64,000 nucleotides of DNA, from NCBI RefSeq assembly GCF_049727805.1, contig NZ_JBCNYA010000014.1:34981-98980 (forward strand). The letters are read 5' to 3'. This DNA is from Frateuria_A sp049727805 (GTDB lineage Bacteria; Pseudomonadota; Gammaproteobacteria; Xanthomonadales; Rhodanobacteraceae). Both the position numbers and the translations under genes were made by a program. The notes under the pieces are model-generated. The model was not told where the DNA came from. It was given only the letters and a program-made list of their open reading frames with translations, and made no database searches. Shown here piece by piece: positions 1 through 8,024 of this stretch (positions are counted from its first letter, which is position 1; every line of letters starts with the position of its first letter).

Positions 1-1195
1 TTTCGCCGTTCCAGCTGGTGCCGGAGGTGTTGAGCGTGGTGCCGCCCACCGCCACCACGTAGGGCGAGCTGGCCGGCTGGCTGGGCGTGGTGCCGCCGTC
101 GCCGCACTCGTCGGCGCCCGAATCGCCGGAGGACACCGAGAAGGTCTGGCCTTGCGCGACCGCCTGCTGGAACGCCTGGTCGTCGGCCGCCGCCGAGCCG
201 TCCTGCTGGGTGTAGGTCTCGCACTCGCCCAGCGAGACGTTGATGATCTTGGCCTGGTTGTCCGACACGATCCTGTTGATGTCGGCGGTGAGGTTGGCGT
301 TGGACAGCGTCGGGATGTTGTAGAAGATGATCTTGCCGACCTGGCCGCCGGCGGCGCCGACGATGTCCTGACTGTCCAGGTTCCACTCGACCACGCCGCT
401 GGTGTCCGAACTGGTGCCGTTGGTGTTGATGGTCTGCGTGGTGACCGCCGGCAGGCCGTTGTTCGAGGTGAAGGTGTTGAGGTCGGTGATGGTCTGGGTG
501 ATCTTGCCCTGGGTGATGATGCCGACCGTCACGCCCGCCGCGTTCTGCACGCCGGCGCCGCCGTAGATCGCCGAGAAGTCGACCGGGTTGTGGCCGGTCA
601 CCGATTGCGGGCTCAGCCCGCTGCTGCGTACCTTCACGAAGGTGTGCGGCCGATGCACGTCCTGCAGGCCGATCACCGAGAGCACGCTGCTGCGCAGCGC
701 CGCGGGAATGCGCACGTCGCCGGTGTTCATGTAGGCCGCGCGGCCGTGCCTGTCGCGCACGCTGGCGAAGGGCGTGCCGAAGGCGGCGGTGGCGACGTCG
801 GCGGTGCCGTCGGCGGAAACCAGCAGGCGGTTCGGCGCAATGCGCACGTTGGAGAAGCCGGCACGACGCAGGTAGTCGGCCACCGCGTTGGCCTGGTCCT
901 GCGTAGGCGAATGGTTGGCGACGAACTGCTGGCTGCTCATCGCGCGCTGCGCGATCAGCAGGCTGGGCGAGCGTGCCGCCTGCAGAAAGCTGTGCAACTG
1001 CGCCTGGTTGCGCAGCTTCAGCGCCACCTCGACGTGCATGGGCTGCGACGCGGCGAGCGGGCCGACGAGACGTTCACCCTGCTGCAGGCGTGGCGCGTGC
1101 GCGAGGGTGACCTGGGCGTCGGCGGCGCAGACGTTGGTGGCGGCGACCGTGGCAAGCGCGGCGGCCAGCAGGGTGAGGCGGAATTCATGGGTCAT
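1..1195 (-). CDS. Sedolisin (S53) secreted serine-carboxyl peptidase, C-terminus beyond window edge
   Basis: The reading frame opens at ATG 1195 on the minus strand and runs off the left edge after about 398 codons. It begins with a signal peptide (MTHEFRLTLLAAALATVAA, then a CAA-type cleavage region). A pro-kumamolisin-type prodomain follows, then the start of the S53 catalytic domain. The catalytic Glu/Asp pair is visible in VEWNLDSQD and the oxyanion Asp in SSGDSGADECGDGG; the nucleophile Ser (GTS motif) lies outside the window. Residue for residue it is a close paralogue of the complete sedolisin at 1697-4057. It probably degrades protein outside the cell at acidic pH. The distance to the upstream neighbour and a separate leader suggest its own transcript. 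Confidence 0.93.
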   Translation of the reverse strand, partial: MTHEFRLTLLAAALATVAATNVCAADAQVTLAHAPRLQQGERLVGPLAASQPMHVEVALKLRNQAQLHSFLQAARSPSLLIAQRAMSSQQFVANHSPTQDQANAVADYLRRAGFSNVRIAPNRLLVSADGTADVATAAFGTPFASVRDRHGRAAYMNTGDVRIPAALRSSVLSVIGLQDVHRPHTFVKVRSSGLSPQSVTGHNPVDFSAIYGGAGVQNAAGVTVGIITQGKITQTITDLNTFTSNNGLPAVTTQTINTNGTSSDTSGVVEWNLDSQDIVGAAGGQVGKIIFYNIPTLSNANLTADINRIVSDNQAKIINVSLGECETYTQQDGSAAADDQAFQQAVAQGQTFSVSSGDSGADECGDGGTTPSQPASSPYVVAVGGTTLNTSGTSWNGE

Positions 1196-1224
1196 GGCAA
1201 ATCTCCCTTTGGTTTTTCAAAGAC

Positions 1225-1310
1225 GCACGGGCCCGATGCGGCCCGTACGGACCTCATGCGTAGGTGTCGCTGGTGCGACCGTTCCGGTTCTTGGTGGCCA
1301 GCGATCCCGC
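1225..1310 (-). promoter_or_regulatory. Structured protease leader, copy 1 of 3
   Basis: In transcript sense this stretch holds a GGGATCGCTGGCCACCAA block, a hairpin GTCGC-ACCA-GCGAC (1266-1279), the sequence ACGCATGAGGTC, and a second hairpin GGTCC-GTAC-GGGCC (1240-1253) followed by GCATCGGG. The second hairpin starts 45 nt before the ATG. The same order of blocks occurs before the two other protease genes (4085-4163 and 6820-6902), with stems that change sequence but keep pairing. This suggests a cis-acting RNA element. The function is unknown. Confidence 0.55.
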
Positions 1311-1452
1311 TTGCCGTCGGCCCGGGCGCCTTCTCCCCTGGATTCCCTGCGGAGGCGCGTTGCGTGGCGGTCCGATAGCTGGCGCCGTCATCCCCTTCGA
1401 TGGCGGGGCCGCGGCAGGAAGTCCGTCGACTTCCGTGCGACGGAGCGGGTCG

Positions 1453-1481
1453 ACCATGGGCTTGCTCCATGGGAGCGTCAA
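1453..1481 (-). promoter_or_regulatory. Putative sigma-70 promoter of sedolisin 1
   Basis: On the minus strand a -35-like TTGACG (1476-1481) is followed after 17 nt by a weak -10-like CATGGT (1453-1458), giving a leader of roughly 250 nt. Directly upstream the sequence TTCCTATTGAC matches the promoter region of sedolisin 2 (4320-4331). The surrounding 1480-1600 is noticeably AT-richer than the rest of the window. The remaining gene-free sequence 1311-1452 shows nothing I can name. Confidence 0.4.
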
Positions 1482-1600
1482 TAGGAATTTTTCAAAACGT
1501 GATTGCGTTCGTTAGGCCATTTACCGATGTAAATGGAGCGTGCAGAAACGCAATTTCATGCGCATTAATTCGGCTACTTCGACACGCATTTTCTTCGCAT

Positions 1601-1635
1601 AAACGAAAGCGCCCGGCACGATCAATGCCGGGCGC
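1601..1635 (-). terminator. Rho-independent terminator of sedolisin 2
   Basis: A perfect 10-bp stem GCGCCCGGCA/TGCCGGGCGC (1609-1618 with 1626-1635) has a 7-nt loop and is followed on the minus strand by TTTCGTTT. It lies 61 nt after the stop codon of the sedolisin at 1697-4057. Confidence 0.85.
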
Positions 1636-1696
1636 TTCGATCAGACCAGGCAAACAGGCACCGGAACCCTGGCCCTGCAGGGTTCCGGCGCTTGCC

Positions 1697-4057
1697 TCAC
1701 TGCACGGTGAGGGTCACGTCGTCGAGCACGAACGAGGTCTGCAGCGAGCTGTCCTCGGTGCCCCGGAAACGCAGGGTCACCGTCTGCCCGATGTACTTGG
1801 ACAGGTTAGCCGTGTGCACGGCATAGCCGGAGACCTTGTTGAGGTTGGAGAAGGTCGCCAGCGTGCCCAGCACGGTGCCCGAACTGTTGAGCACCTGCAC
1901 GCTCAGCTTGTCGTACGCGGTCGAGCTGGTGGTCTCGGACGTGTCGATGTGCAGGTAGTACTGCAGCGTGGCCGAGGTCTTGCCGCTGGGGATGCTGACC
2001 TTCTGCGAGACCGTGTCGGTATGGCTGCTGCCGTAGCCGTCCAGCCAGGCCTTCCACGAACCCTGGTGCGCAGGTTCCGCACTGCTGTTGTCGATCACGC
2101 CGGAACTGGCGCTCCACGGTGCGGCCGAACCGGTCTCGAAGCCGGTGTTGCCCAGCAACTGGCTGCTGCCGCCGCCACCGCCGCTGCTGACGGTCACCGC
2201 CTGGGTCTTGCTGTTGCTGGCGCCGTCGTTGTCGGTCACGGTCAGGGTGACGTTGTAGGTGCCGCCCGCCGCGTAGGTGTGGCTCGGGTTGGTCGCAGTC
2301 GAGCTGGTGCCGTCGCCGAAGTTCCAGGAGCGCGAGGCGATGGTGCCGTCGCTGTCGGTGGAGCTGTCGGTGAAGTTCACCGTCAGGCCGCTGGCGATGT
2401 CGCCGAAGTTGGCCACGGGCGGGTTGTTGGTCCCGCCGCCGCCACCGCCCAGGGCATTGATGGCGCTGGCCATCATGATGCTGCCGCGGCCGCTGGCCAG
2501 GTCGTAGCCCGCGCCCGCCGTCTCGCCGTCGTTGTTGCCCGAGGTGACGTCATGGAACACCGAGGCCGGCAACTGGTAGATCAGCGGACCGGCGAAGCCC
2601 ACGCTGGTGCCCTTGGCCGCCAGCACCCGCGTCCAGAAACCGGAGAACAGCGGAGCCGCCAGGCTGGTGCCGCCGATCTGCTGCGTCGCGCCGTTGACGA
2701 TCACCTTGGCGCCCGACTCCGGGTCGCCGTCGAACGCCACGTCGGCGACGCCGCGATGGCTGCCCGACCACAGCGTCTGCCAGCTCGGCTTGGGTTCGAA
2801 GGTGCTCTCGCTGCCGCCGGTGGCGCCTTCGTTGGCGGCCAGTTCGTTCCACACCGTCTCGCCATTCCAGGTGGTGGTGGAGGCGTCGAGCTTGGTGCCG
2901 GCCACCGCGATCACGTACTGCGAGGCGGCGGGCCAGCTCGGGGTGGTGCCGCCGTCGCCGCACTCGTCGGCGCCGCTGTCGCCGGTGGAGATCGAGAAGG
3001 TCTGGCCCTGCGCAACCGCCTGCTGGAAGGCCTGGTCCTGCGCCGCGGCCGAGCCGTCGCCCTGCGCGTCGGTCTCGCACTCGCCCAGCGACACGTTGAT
3101 GATCTTGGCGGTGTTGTCCGAGACTACCTTGTTGATGTCGGCGGTGAGGTTGGCGTTGGACAACGTCGGGATGTTGTAGAAGACCAGCTTGCCGACCTGG
3201 CCGCCGGCCATGCCGACGATGTCCTGGCTGTCCAGGTTCCACTCGCCGACGCCGCTGGTGTCCGAGCTGGTGCCGTTGGTGTTGATGGTCTGCGTGGTGA
3301 CCGTCGGCAGGCCGTTGTTCGAGGTGAACCTGTTGAGGTCGGTGATCGTCTGGCTGAGGCTGCCCTGGGTGATGATGCCCACCGTGACGCCCGCGCCGGT
3401 CGGTGCGCCCGCGCCGCCGTAGATGGAGGCGAACTCGGTCGGATTGTGGCCGGTGATCGCCTGCGGGGTGAGGTCGTTGCCGTGGAACTGCACGACCGTG
3501 TGCGCCTGGTGCACGTTCTGCAGGCCGATCACCGACAGCACGCTGTCGGCGATCGCGGCCGGCACGCGCGGCTCGCTGGTGTTCATGAAGGCGGCGCGGC
3601 CATGCCTGTCGCGCACCTGGGCGAACTGCGTGCCGAAAGCGGCGGCGGCCACGTCGGCGCTGCCGTCGGCGGAAACCAGCATGCGGTTCGGCGCGATGCG
3701 CACGTTGGTGAAGCCGGCCTGGCGCAGGTAGTTGGCGACCGCATTGGCCTGGCCCTGCGTGGGCGAGTGGTTGGCAAGGAACTGCTGCGGCGTCATGTGG
3801 GTCGGCGCGGCCAGCAGGTCGGGCGAATGGGCCGCCGCGATGAACTGGTGCAGTTGGGCCTGGTTGCGCAGCTTCAGCGCCACCTCGACGTGCAGCGGCT
3901 GCGAGGCCGGGAGCTGTCCCACGATCGCCTCGTCGCGGTGCAGCTGCGGGGCGTGGCCGAGCGCGATCATCGCCGGCTGGGTGACGGCGGCGGCCGAACC
4001 GGCGACCGCCATGCCCAGCGCAGCCGCCAGCAGCTTGATACGAACATCTGTTGCCAT
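1697..4057 (-). CDS. Sedolisin (S53) peptidase with PKD and C-terminal binding domain
   Basis: This encodes a 786-residue secreted serine-carboxyl peptidase. The start at 4057 is chosen because AGGAG lies 8 nt upstream and a signal peptide (MATDVRIKLLAAALGMAVAG) begins there; a longer in-frame extension has neither. The prodomain spans about residues 40-180 and the S53 catalytic domain about 200-545. Visible catalytic residues are Glu272 and Asp276 (GEWNLDSQD), Asp360 (STGDSGADEC) and Ser465 (GGTSLAAP). A Gly-rich linker leads to a PKD domain (PPVANF through HTYAAGGTYNVTLTVTD) and a roughly 140-residue beta-rich C-terminal domain, likely for substrate or surface binding. It has its own promoter region and terminator. 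The truncated neighbour at 1-1195 is a paralogue, so the pair probably arose by tandem duplication. Confidence 0.95.
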   Translation of the reverse strand: MATDVRIKLLAAALGMAVAGSAAAVTQPAMIALGHAPQLHRDEAIVGQLPASQPLHVEVALKLRNQAQLHQFIAAAHSPDLLAAPTHMTPQQFLANHSPTQGQANAVANYLRQAGFTNVRIAPNRMLVSADGSADVAAAAFGTQFAQVRDRHGRAAFMNTSEPRVPAAIADSVLSVIGLQNVHQAHTVVQFHGNDLTPQAITGHNPTEFASIYGGAGAPTGAGVTVGIITQGSLSQTITDLNRFTSNNGLPTVTTQTINTNGTSSDTSGVGEWNLDSQDIVGMAGGQVGKLVFYNIPTLSNANLTADINKVVSDNTAKIINVSLGECETDAQGDGSAAAQDQAFQQAVAQGQTFSISTGDSGADECGDGGTTPSWPAASQYVIAVAGTKLDASTTTWNGETVWNELAANEGATGGSESTFEPKPSWQTLWSGSHRGVADVAFDGDPESGAKVIVNGATQQIGGTSLAAPLFSGFWTRVLAAKGTSVGFAGPLIYQLPASVFHDVTSGNNDGETAGAGYDLASGRGSIMMASAINALGGGGGGTNNPPVANFGDIASGLTVNFTDSSTDSDGTIASRSWNFGDGTSSTATNPSHTYAAGGTYNVTLTVTDNDGASNSKTQAVTVSSGGGGGSSQLLGNTGFETGSAAPWSASSGVIDNSSAEPAHQGSWKAWLDGYGSSHTDTVSQKVSIPSGKTSATLQYYLHIDTSETTSSTAYDKLSVQVLNSSGTVLGTLATFSNLNKVSGYAVHTANLSKYIGQTVTLRFRGTEDSSLQTSFVLDDVTLTVQ

Positions 4058-4084
4058 GTCGAACTCCTGTCTTTTTCCGGGCCG

Positions 4085-4163
4085 AGCGACACCGATGCGG
4101 TCGGTCGACCCCATGCGCATATGCCGCACGCGTGCGGCGCCTGGTTGGTTTTGCAGCGATCCC
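4085..4163 (-). promoter_or_regulatory. Structured protease leader, copy 2 of 3
   Basis: In transcript sense this stretch reads GGGATCGCTGCAAAACCAA, then a perfect 16-nt palindrome with arms GCCGCACG/CGTGCGGC (4123-4138), then GCGCATGGGGTC, a short stem GGTC/GACC (4099-4110) and GCATCGG. The second stem begins 42 nt before the ATG. Order, spacing and the GCATGRGGTC...GACCGCATC core match copies 1 and 3, while the first stem differs in sequence but still pairs. Confidence 0.6.
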
Positions 4164-4295
4164 GCCCCTCGAACGGACGCCCTCCCCCCTTTCCCTGGCG
4201 GCGTCGCGCTGCGGTCTTGAAGGTGGCTCCCCGTCTTTTGGTGCGGGTGCCGCCGGCGGATGCCGGCCGCCTGCCGTGGCGACCGGACCGGATCG

Positions 4296-4325
4296 AAATT
4301 AGGCCTTCGGAAAATAACCGGTCAA
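4296..4325 (-). promoter_or_regulatory. Putative sigma-70 promoter of sedolisin 2
   Basis: On the minus strand TTGACC (4320-4325) and TAATTT (4296-4301) are separated by 18 nt, in an AT-rich island (about 4290-4410) unlike the GC-rich surroundings. The predicted leader is about 230 nt and contains the structured element at 4085-4163. The rest of the gap up to the terminator at 4543 shows no gene. Confidence 0.5.
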
Positions 4326-4542
4326 TAGGAAAAATACCCGAGTTGCGGCTTATGTACGCGATTTATTGTCGCATTATCTTTCGATTTATTTTTCATTCAA
4401 TCGCAGGTTAATGCGCATATTCCCGGCATGCTTCCGCGTAGGAAAAATTCTTCTCCATCCGAGGGTGAATGACACACGGTCGGCGGCAAACTGCCAGGGC
4501 CGAAGCACCATCGGACCGTGACCCAAGCCGGTACTGACCTGC

Positions 4543-4574
4543 AAAAAAAAGAACCCCGGCCGAAGCCGGGGTTC
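4543..4574 (-). terminator. Rho-independent terminator of the M4 protease gene
   Basis: On the minus strand a 10-bp perfect stem GAACCCCGGC/GCCGGGGTTC with a TTCG loop is followed by eight consecutive T. It lies 56 nt downstream of the stop codon at 4631. This is the clearest intrinsic terminator in the window. Confidence 0.95.
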
Positions 4575-4630
4575 TCCCTGGAACTGCCAGGCGACTGCGC
4601 CGGTTGCCGGGCGCAGTCGCGAGGCCGACC

Positions 4631-6787
4631 TCAGTTCAGCGTTTCGGTCAAGGTCACGCCGGAGAACGTCTGATACGCACGCACCCGGATGTAGTAGGTG
4701 GTGGTCGTCGACGGTGTGAAGGTGCAGCTCTCGTTGTTGCCGGTCAGGTACGGGCGGCAGTTGTAGGCGGTGGTGGTCGGCGCAGCGCCAGCCCGCACGT
4801 ACAGGTCCGCGTCACCGGTACCGCCGGAGATCGCAAACTTCGCCGTGTGCCCGGCCTGCACCGTTTCGGTGTAGGTAGCCGACCAGTTGCCGGTGCTCAC
4901 GGTCGGCAGGGGCACCGAATCGGTGCCGCCGCCACCGCCGCCGCCCGTGGTGTAGGACGCCTTCACGGTGACGCTGGAGTACGACGAGTAGCCGTGCACC
5001 TTGATGTAGTAGGTGCCCGCCTGCGGCGCGGAGACGGTGCAGCTCTCGTTGTTGCCGTTGAGGTATGGACGGCAGTCGTAGCTGCTGGTGGTCGGCATCG
5101 TGCCGAACTTGGTGTACAGGTCGGCATCGCCGCTGCCGCCCGAAATCGACATCACCAGGTTGCTCGCGCCAGCCGGCACCTGGATGCTGAAGTTGTTGTC
5201 CGCACCAGCCGCGCCGGAAACGCCGCTGACCGGCACGCCGTTGCTCAGGGCGGTCGTGCCGCCACCGCCGCCGCCACCGCTGCCCGGGCAGGTCACGCCC
5301 ACGCCGTTGAAGGCGGTGATCACGTCGTTCTTCGTGTAACCCAGGTCGTCGGCCGCCGACTCGACGCCGCAGGCGCCGTCGTTGAAGTTGGTGGTGGCGC
5401 CCCAGTACGACTTGTTGGCCAGCTGGAACACCTGGAAGGCCTTTTTCACGTCCCAGCCGCTGGTCTTGGCCAGCAGGCAAAATGCCTTGTTGTACACGCC
5501 CGAGGAGTAATGCACGTCCAGGCCGTTGTAGTAGTCGGCCGCGTTGTCGATCGAGCCGCCGTCCTGCGGCGGGTTGCACATGTAGCGCAGCGCGTCGCCG
5601 ATGCCGGCGCTGGCCTTGACGATGTCCGCGCCGACCAGGAAATCCGCCGTGCCGCGGTCATAGAACTCGGCCGCTTCGCCGGCGATGTCCGAATAGGCCT
5701 CGTTCATGCCGCCGGACTGGCCGCTGTATTCCAGGCCGGAGTTCTGCTCGGTGTAGCCGTGGCTGATCTCGTGGCTGGTCACGTCCAGCGACACCAGCGG
5801 ATAGAACGTGCTGGCGCCGTCGCCGAAGTTCATCGACGAGCCGTTCCAGAACGCATTCTCGTAATTGCTGCTGTAGTGCACGTTCATGCGCAGCTGCATG
5901 TTCAGCGGCGGCGCGCCGGTGTAGGCGACGTACATGTCGTGCACGACGCCGCCGAAGTGGTGCGCGTCGTTGACCGGCGAGTAGGCGCCGTTGATCGGGT
6001 CGGTGTTGCTGGTCGGGCAGGTGAAGTTGACCAGCGTGCCGCCGCTCGTCCCGTGGTTGAGGTTGTAGGTCACCACATTGGTGTTCTGCAGGTAGCAGGT
6101 GCTGCCCGACTGGGTGACCTGCAGCGCGGCGTAGTCGGTGCCGTAGTAATACTCGCCGGTCTTCTGGTTGCCGCCGGGGCCGTTGGCGGTGGCGTCGGTC
6201 AGGCCTTCCCAGCTCTTGACCACTTCGCCGGTGTGCGCGTCGACGATCGCGGTCGGGCGGCTCGGATGCTGCCCGCCGACGAAGTAGGAAGTGCGATAGA
6301 CCAGGCGCGGCGAGCCGTTCTCCTGCGGATAGACGAACAGGTCGGCCTTCTTGTTGCTGATCGCGGCACCAGCCTGAAGCGTGGTGTGCGCATGCGCCTG
6401 CAGCTTGGCGATGGCCTGGGCTGCGCTCAGCTTCGGCGTGACCGACAGCGGCGCGGCCAGGTTGGCCGGCAGCTTCATCACTTCGCCGGTGGCGTGCAGC
6501 ACGTTGCCGTGCACGTCCTGCACCACCGCGACACTGCGGCCGTAGACCGGCACGCCGCGGTACATCTGCTGCTGGCGCACGACCTGCTTGCCATTGGGCA
6601 GGTGCGCCGTGCTGCGTGCGGACAGGGACATGTCCGCGCCCAGGTTCAGGCGCGCCGCGAGGCTGCCGGCCGGCACCGCGCCAAGGTTCTGCGCGTTCAC
6701 GTGCTCGCTGTTCGCTGCCACGGCGGCCGAGGCGCAGGCCATGCCGATGGCGGCAACCAGGAGCTTGAGACGGATATTGCTAGGCAT
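4631..6787 (-). CDS. Secreted M4 (thermolysin/vibriolysin-like) metalloprotease with two PPC domains
   Basis: This is a 718-residue zinc endopeptidase preproprotein. A signal peptide occupies residues 1-25 and an FTP/PepSY-type propeptide runs to about 200. The catalytic domain (about 205-500) carries HEISH (339-343) and the third zinc ligand in GGMNEAYSD (359-367); a GLDVHYSSGVYNKAF segment contains the probable catalytic His at about 426. A Gly-rich linker joins two bacterial pre-peptidase C-terminal (PPC) domains at about 510-610 and 625-715, each with a GDADLY motif; these are usually removed after secretion. GGAG sits about 10 nt before the ATG. It likely acts outside the cell after type II secretion. 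It has its own leader and a strong terminator. Confidence 0.96.
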   Translation of the reverse strand: MPSNIRLKLLVAAIGMACASAAVAANSEHVNAQNLGAVPAGSLAARLNLGADMSLSARSTAHLPNGKQVVRQQQMYRGVPVYGRSVAVVQDVHGNVLHATGEVMKLPANLAAPLSVTPKLSAAQAIAKLQAHAHTTLQAGAAISNKKADLFVYPQENGSPRLVYRTSYFVGGQHPSRPTAIVDAHTGEVVKSWEGLTDATANGPGGNQKTGEYYYGTDYAALQVTQSGSTCYLQNTNVVTYNLNHGTSGGTLVNFTCPTSNTDPINGAYSPVNDAHHFGGVVHDMYVAYTGAPPLNMQLRMNVHYSSNYENAFWNGSSMNFGDGASTFYPLVSLDVTSHEISHGYTEQNSGLEYSGQSGGMNEAYSDIAGEAAEFYDRGTADFLVGADIVKASAGIGDALRYMCNPPQDGGSIDNAADYYNGLDVHYSSGVYNKAFCLLAKTSGWDVKKAFQVFQLANKSYWGATTNFNDGACGVESAADDLGYTKNDVITAFNGVGVTCPGSGGGGGGGTTALSNGVPVSGVSGAAGADNNFSIQVPAGASNLVMSISGGSGDADLYTKFGTMPTTSSYDCRPYLNGNNESCTVSAPQAGTYYIKVHGYSSYSSVTVKASYTTGGGGGGGTDSVPLPTVSTGNWSATYTETVQAGHTAKFAISGGTGDADLYVRAGAAPTTTAYNCRPYLTGNNESCTFTPSTTTTYYIRVRAYQTFSGVTLTETLN

Positions 6788-6819
6788 TTCAGGTACTCCA
6801 TGAAGAGAGAAATTCGGGG

Positions 6820-6902
6820 CGAACGACCCTGATGCGGTCGCGTGGACCCCATGCGTGAATTCGCCGTGTCAGGCACGGCACCTTGGTTTTGCCAACGGTC
6901 CT
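6820..6902 (-). promoter_or_regulatory. Structured protease leader, copy 3 of 3
   Basis: In transcript sense: GGACCGTTGGCAAAACCAA, hairpin GCCGTG-CCTGA-CACGGC (6863-6879), ACGCATGGGGTC, stem GGTC/GACC (6836-6848) and GCATCAGGG. The second stem starts 49 nt before the ATG of the M4 protease. The gene behind it is unrelated to the sedolisins, so the match with copies 1 and 2 is not a leftover of gene duplication. Between 6903 and 7180 I see no gene; a TTATTGTCGACG sequence at about 7041-7052 (minus) resembles the promoter area of the other two protease genes, but I cannot assign a -10 box. Confidence 0.6.
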
Positions 6903-7180
6903 GGCTGCATCCCGTTCGCGCCATCTCCCTCCCCTTTTCCTCCGTGAGGGGAGCAGCACGCGGACTCATTCATGCGAGTGCGACGCGTAACCCCTGGCGT
7001 CGCTGCAGGACCATCCGTCAACCTCCCCGCCAACGGATTCGTCGACAATAAGAAGGAACTTGCGGAGCGGCAAGGGTGAATTTTTCCTAGGGTTCCGAAC
7101 TGTGACGGCTCGTGTTAGATGCGCGCGAAAACCGCGTCACTGCGCCGCGCAAGGCACGTGATCGTGTGGTGTGCGCACGC

Positions 7181-7213
7181 ACAAGAAAGCCCGGCCAGGC
7201 CGGGCTTTCTTGT
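7181..7213. terminator. Long perfect inverted repeat, terminator of sufT
   Basis: Arms ACAAGAAAGCCCGGCC and GGCCGGGCTTTCTTGT pair perfectly over 16 bp with a 1-nt centre. It lies 19 nt after the sufT stop. The outer AT-rich part gives a T-rich run on either strand, so it may stop transcription from both sides. Confidence 0.75.
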
Positions 7214-7232
7214 GACGTCGCGCGCGTTCAGG

Positions 7233-7790
7233 CTAGAGCATGCCGGTTTCCAGTTTGGCCGCATCCGACATCATCGAATGATTCCACGGCGGATCGAACA
7301 CCAGATCGACGTCCGTCTCGGCGACGGTGGGAATCAGCTCGAGCTTGGTGCGGACGTCGTCGACCAGGATGTCGCCCATGCCGCAGCCGGGGGCGGTCAG
7401 CGTGAGCTTGACGTAGACCTTGCGCGCACCGTTTTCCGCGGCGTCGATCGACACGTCGTAGACCAGCCCCAGCTCGACCACGTTGATCGGGATCTCCGGA
7501 TCGAACACGGTGCGCAGTTGCTGCCAGACCAGCTTCTCCACGTCCTCGTCGCTGGCATCGGCGGCCAGTTCGATCGGCGGCGGCGGTTCCTTGCCGAGCG
7601 CGTCGGCGTCGTTGCCGGCGATGCGGAACAGGTTGCCCTCAACGTACACGGTGAAGCTGCCGCCCAGCGCCTGGGTGATGTAGCCGATCTGCCCGGCCGG
7701 GAGCATCACGCTCTCGCCCTGGGGCACCATCACCGCCGCGCAATCGCGCTCCAGGGTGAAGGGTTCGCTGCTCAGACTGAAACCACTCAT
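7233..7790 (-). CDS. sufT: SufT-like Fe-S cluster assembly factor (DUF59/MIP18 family)
   Basis: A 185-residue cytosolic protein of the MIP18/DUF59 family, of the SufT form found in many proteobacteria and Firmicutes. The family assists maturation of iron-sulfur proteins. The DUF59 core is visible in the C-terminal half: EIPINVVELGLVYDV, the conserved Cys motif TAPGCGMGDILVDDV, and VDLVFDPPWN. The N-terminal part is the SufT-specific extension. Start 7790 is preferred over an in-frame upstream Met because AGGA lies about 10 nt before it and the extension is low-complexity Arg-rich sequence. It is monocistronic here, with a strong terminator behind it; no other suf gene is in view. Confidence 0.85.
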   Translation of the reverse strand: MSGFSLSSEPFTLERDCAAVMVPQGESVMLPAGQIGYITQALGGSFTVYVEGNLFRIAGNDADALGKEPPPPIELAADASDEDVEKLVWQQLRTVFDPEIPINVVELGLVYDVSIDAAENGARKVYVKLTLTAPGCGMGDILVDDVRTKLELIPTVAETDVDLVFDPPWNHSMMSDAAKLETGML

Positions 7791-8024
7791 GCCGATCCTG
7801 CCGATCATCCGACGAAGCCGCGGGGACGCTGCGGCGAAGCACTCTATTATGCCGCGCCGGCGTCGCCGGCCGCTGATCAAGATCAGGTCCGCGCGGCCGA
7901 TCTCAAGGAAGCGGACAGGCGCCTGCGGCCGGGTGGGCGCCTGCGCGCGCTATCATGCCCGTTTGCCCAGGAGCCGCAGGAACCGCATGCCTTTCGACCC
8001 TCCACCGCAGCGTGGGCCCCGCCC

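Noticed and set aside
1235..1253. Leader elements as simple repeats or transposon ends
   Set aside because: The copies occur only at a fixed distance before three start codons in the same orientation, with differing but pairing stems, which fits a cis-regulatory element better than a mobile repeat.
4085..4163. Firm assignment of the protease leaders to the GEMM-I c-di-GMP riboswitch
   Set aside because: Order of motifs is similar, but the GNRA tetraloop and exact GEMM core are not seen, so only a resemblance is stated.
1400..4411. Plus-strand open frame of about 1000 codons opposite sedolisin 2
   Set aside because: The minus strand has a signal peptide, complete S53 catalytic residues and matching promoter/terminator; the plus-strand product has none.
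4604..6832. Plus-strand open frame opposite the M4 protease
   Set aside because: Shadow of a gene with HEISH zinc motif and two PPC domains.
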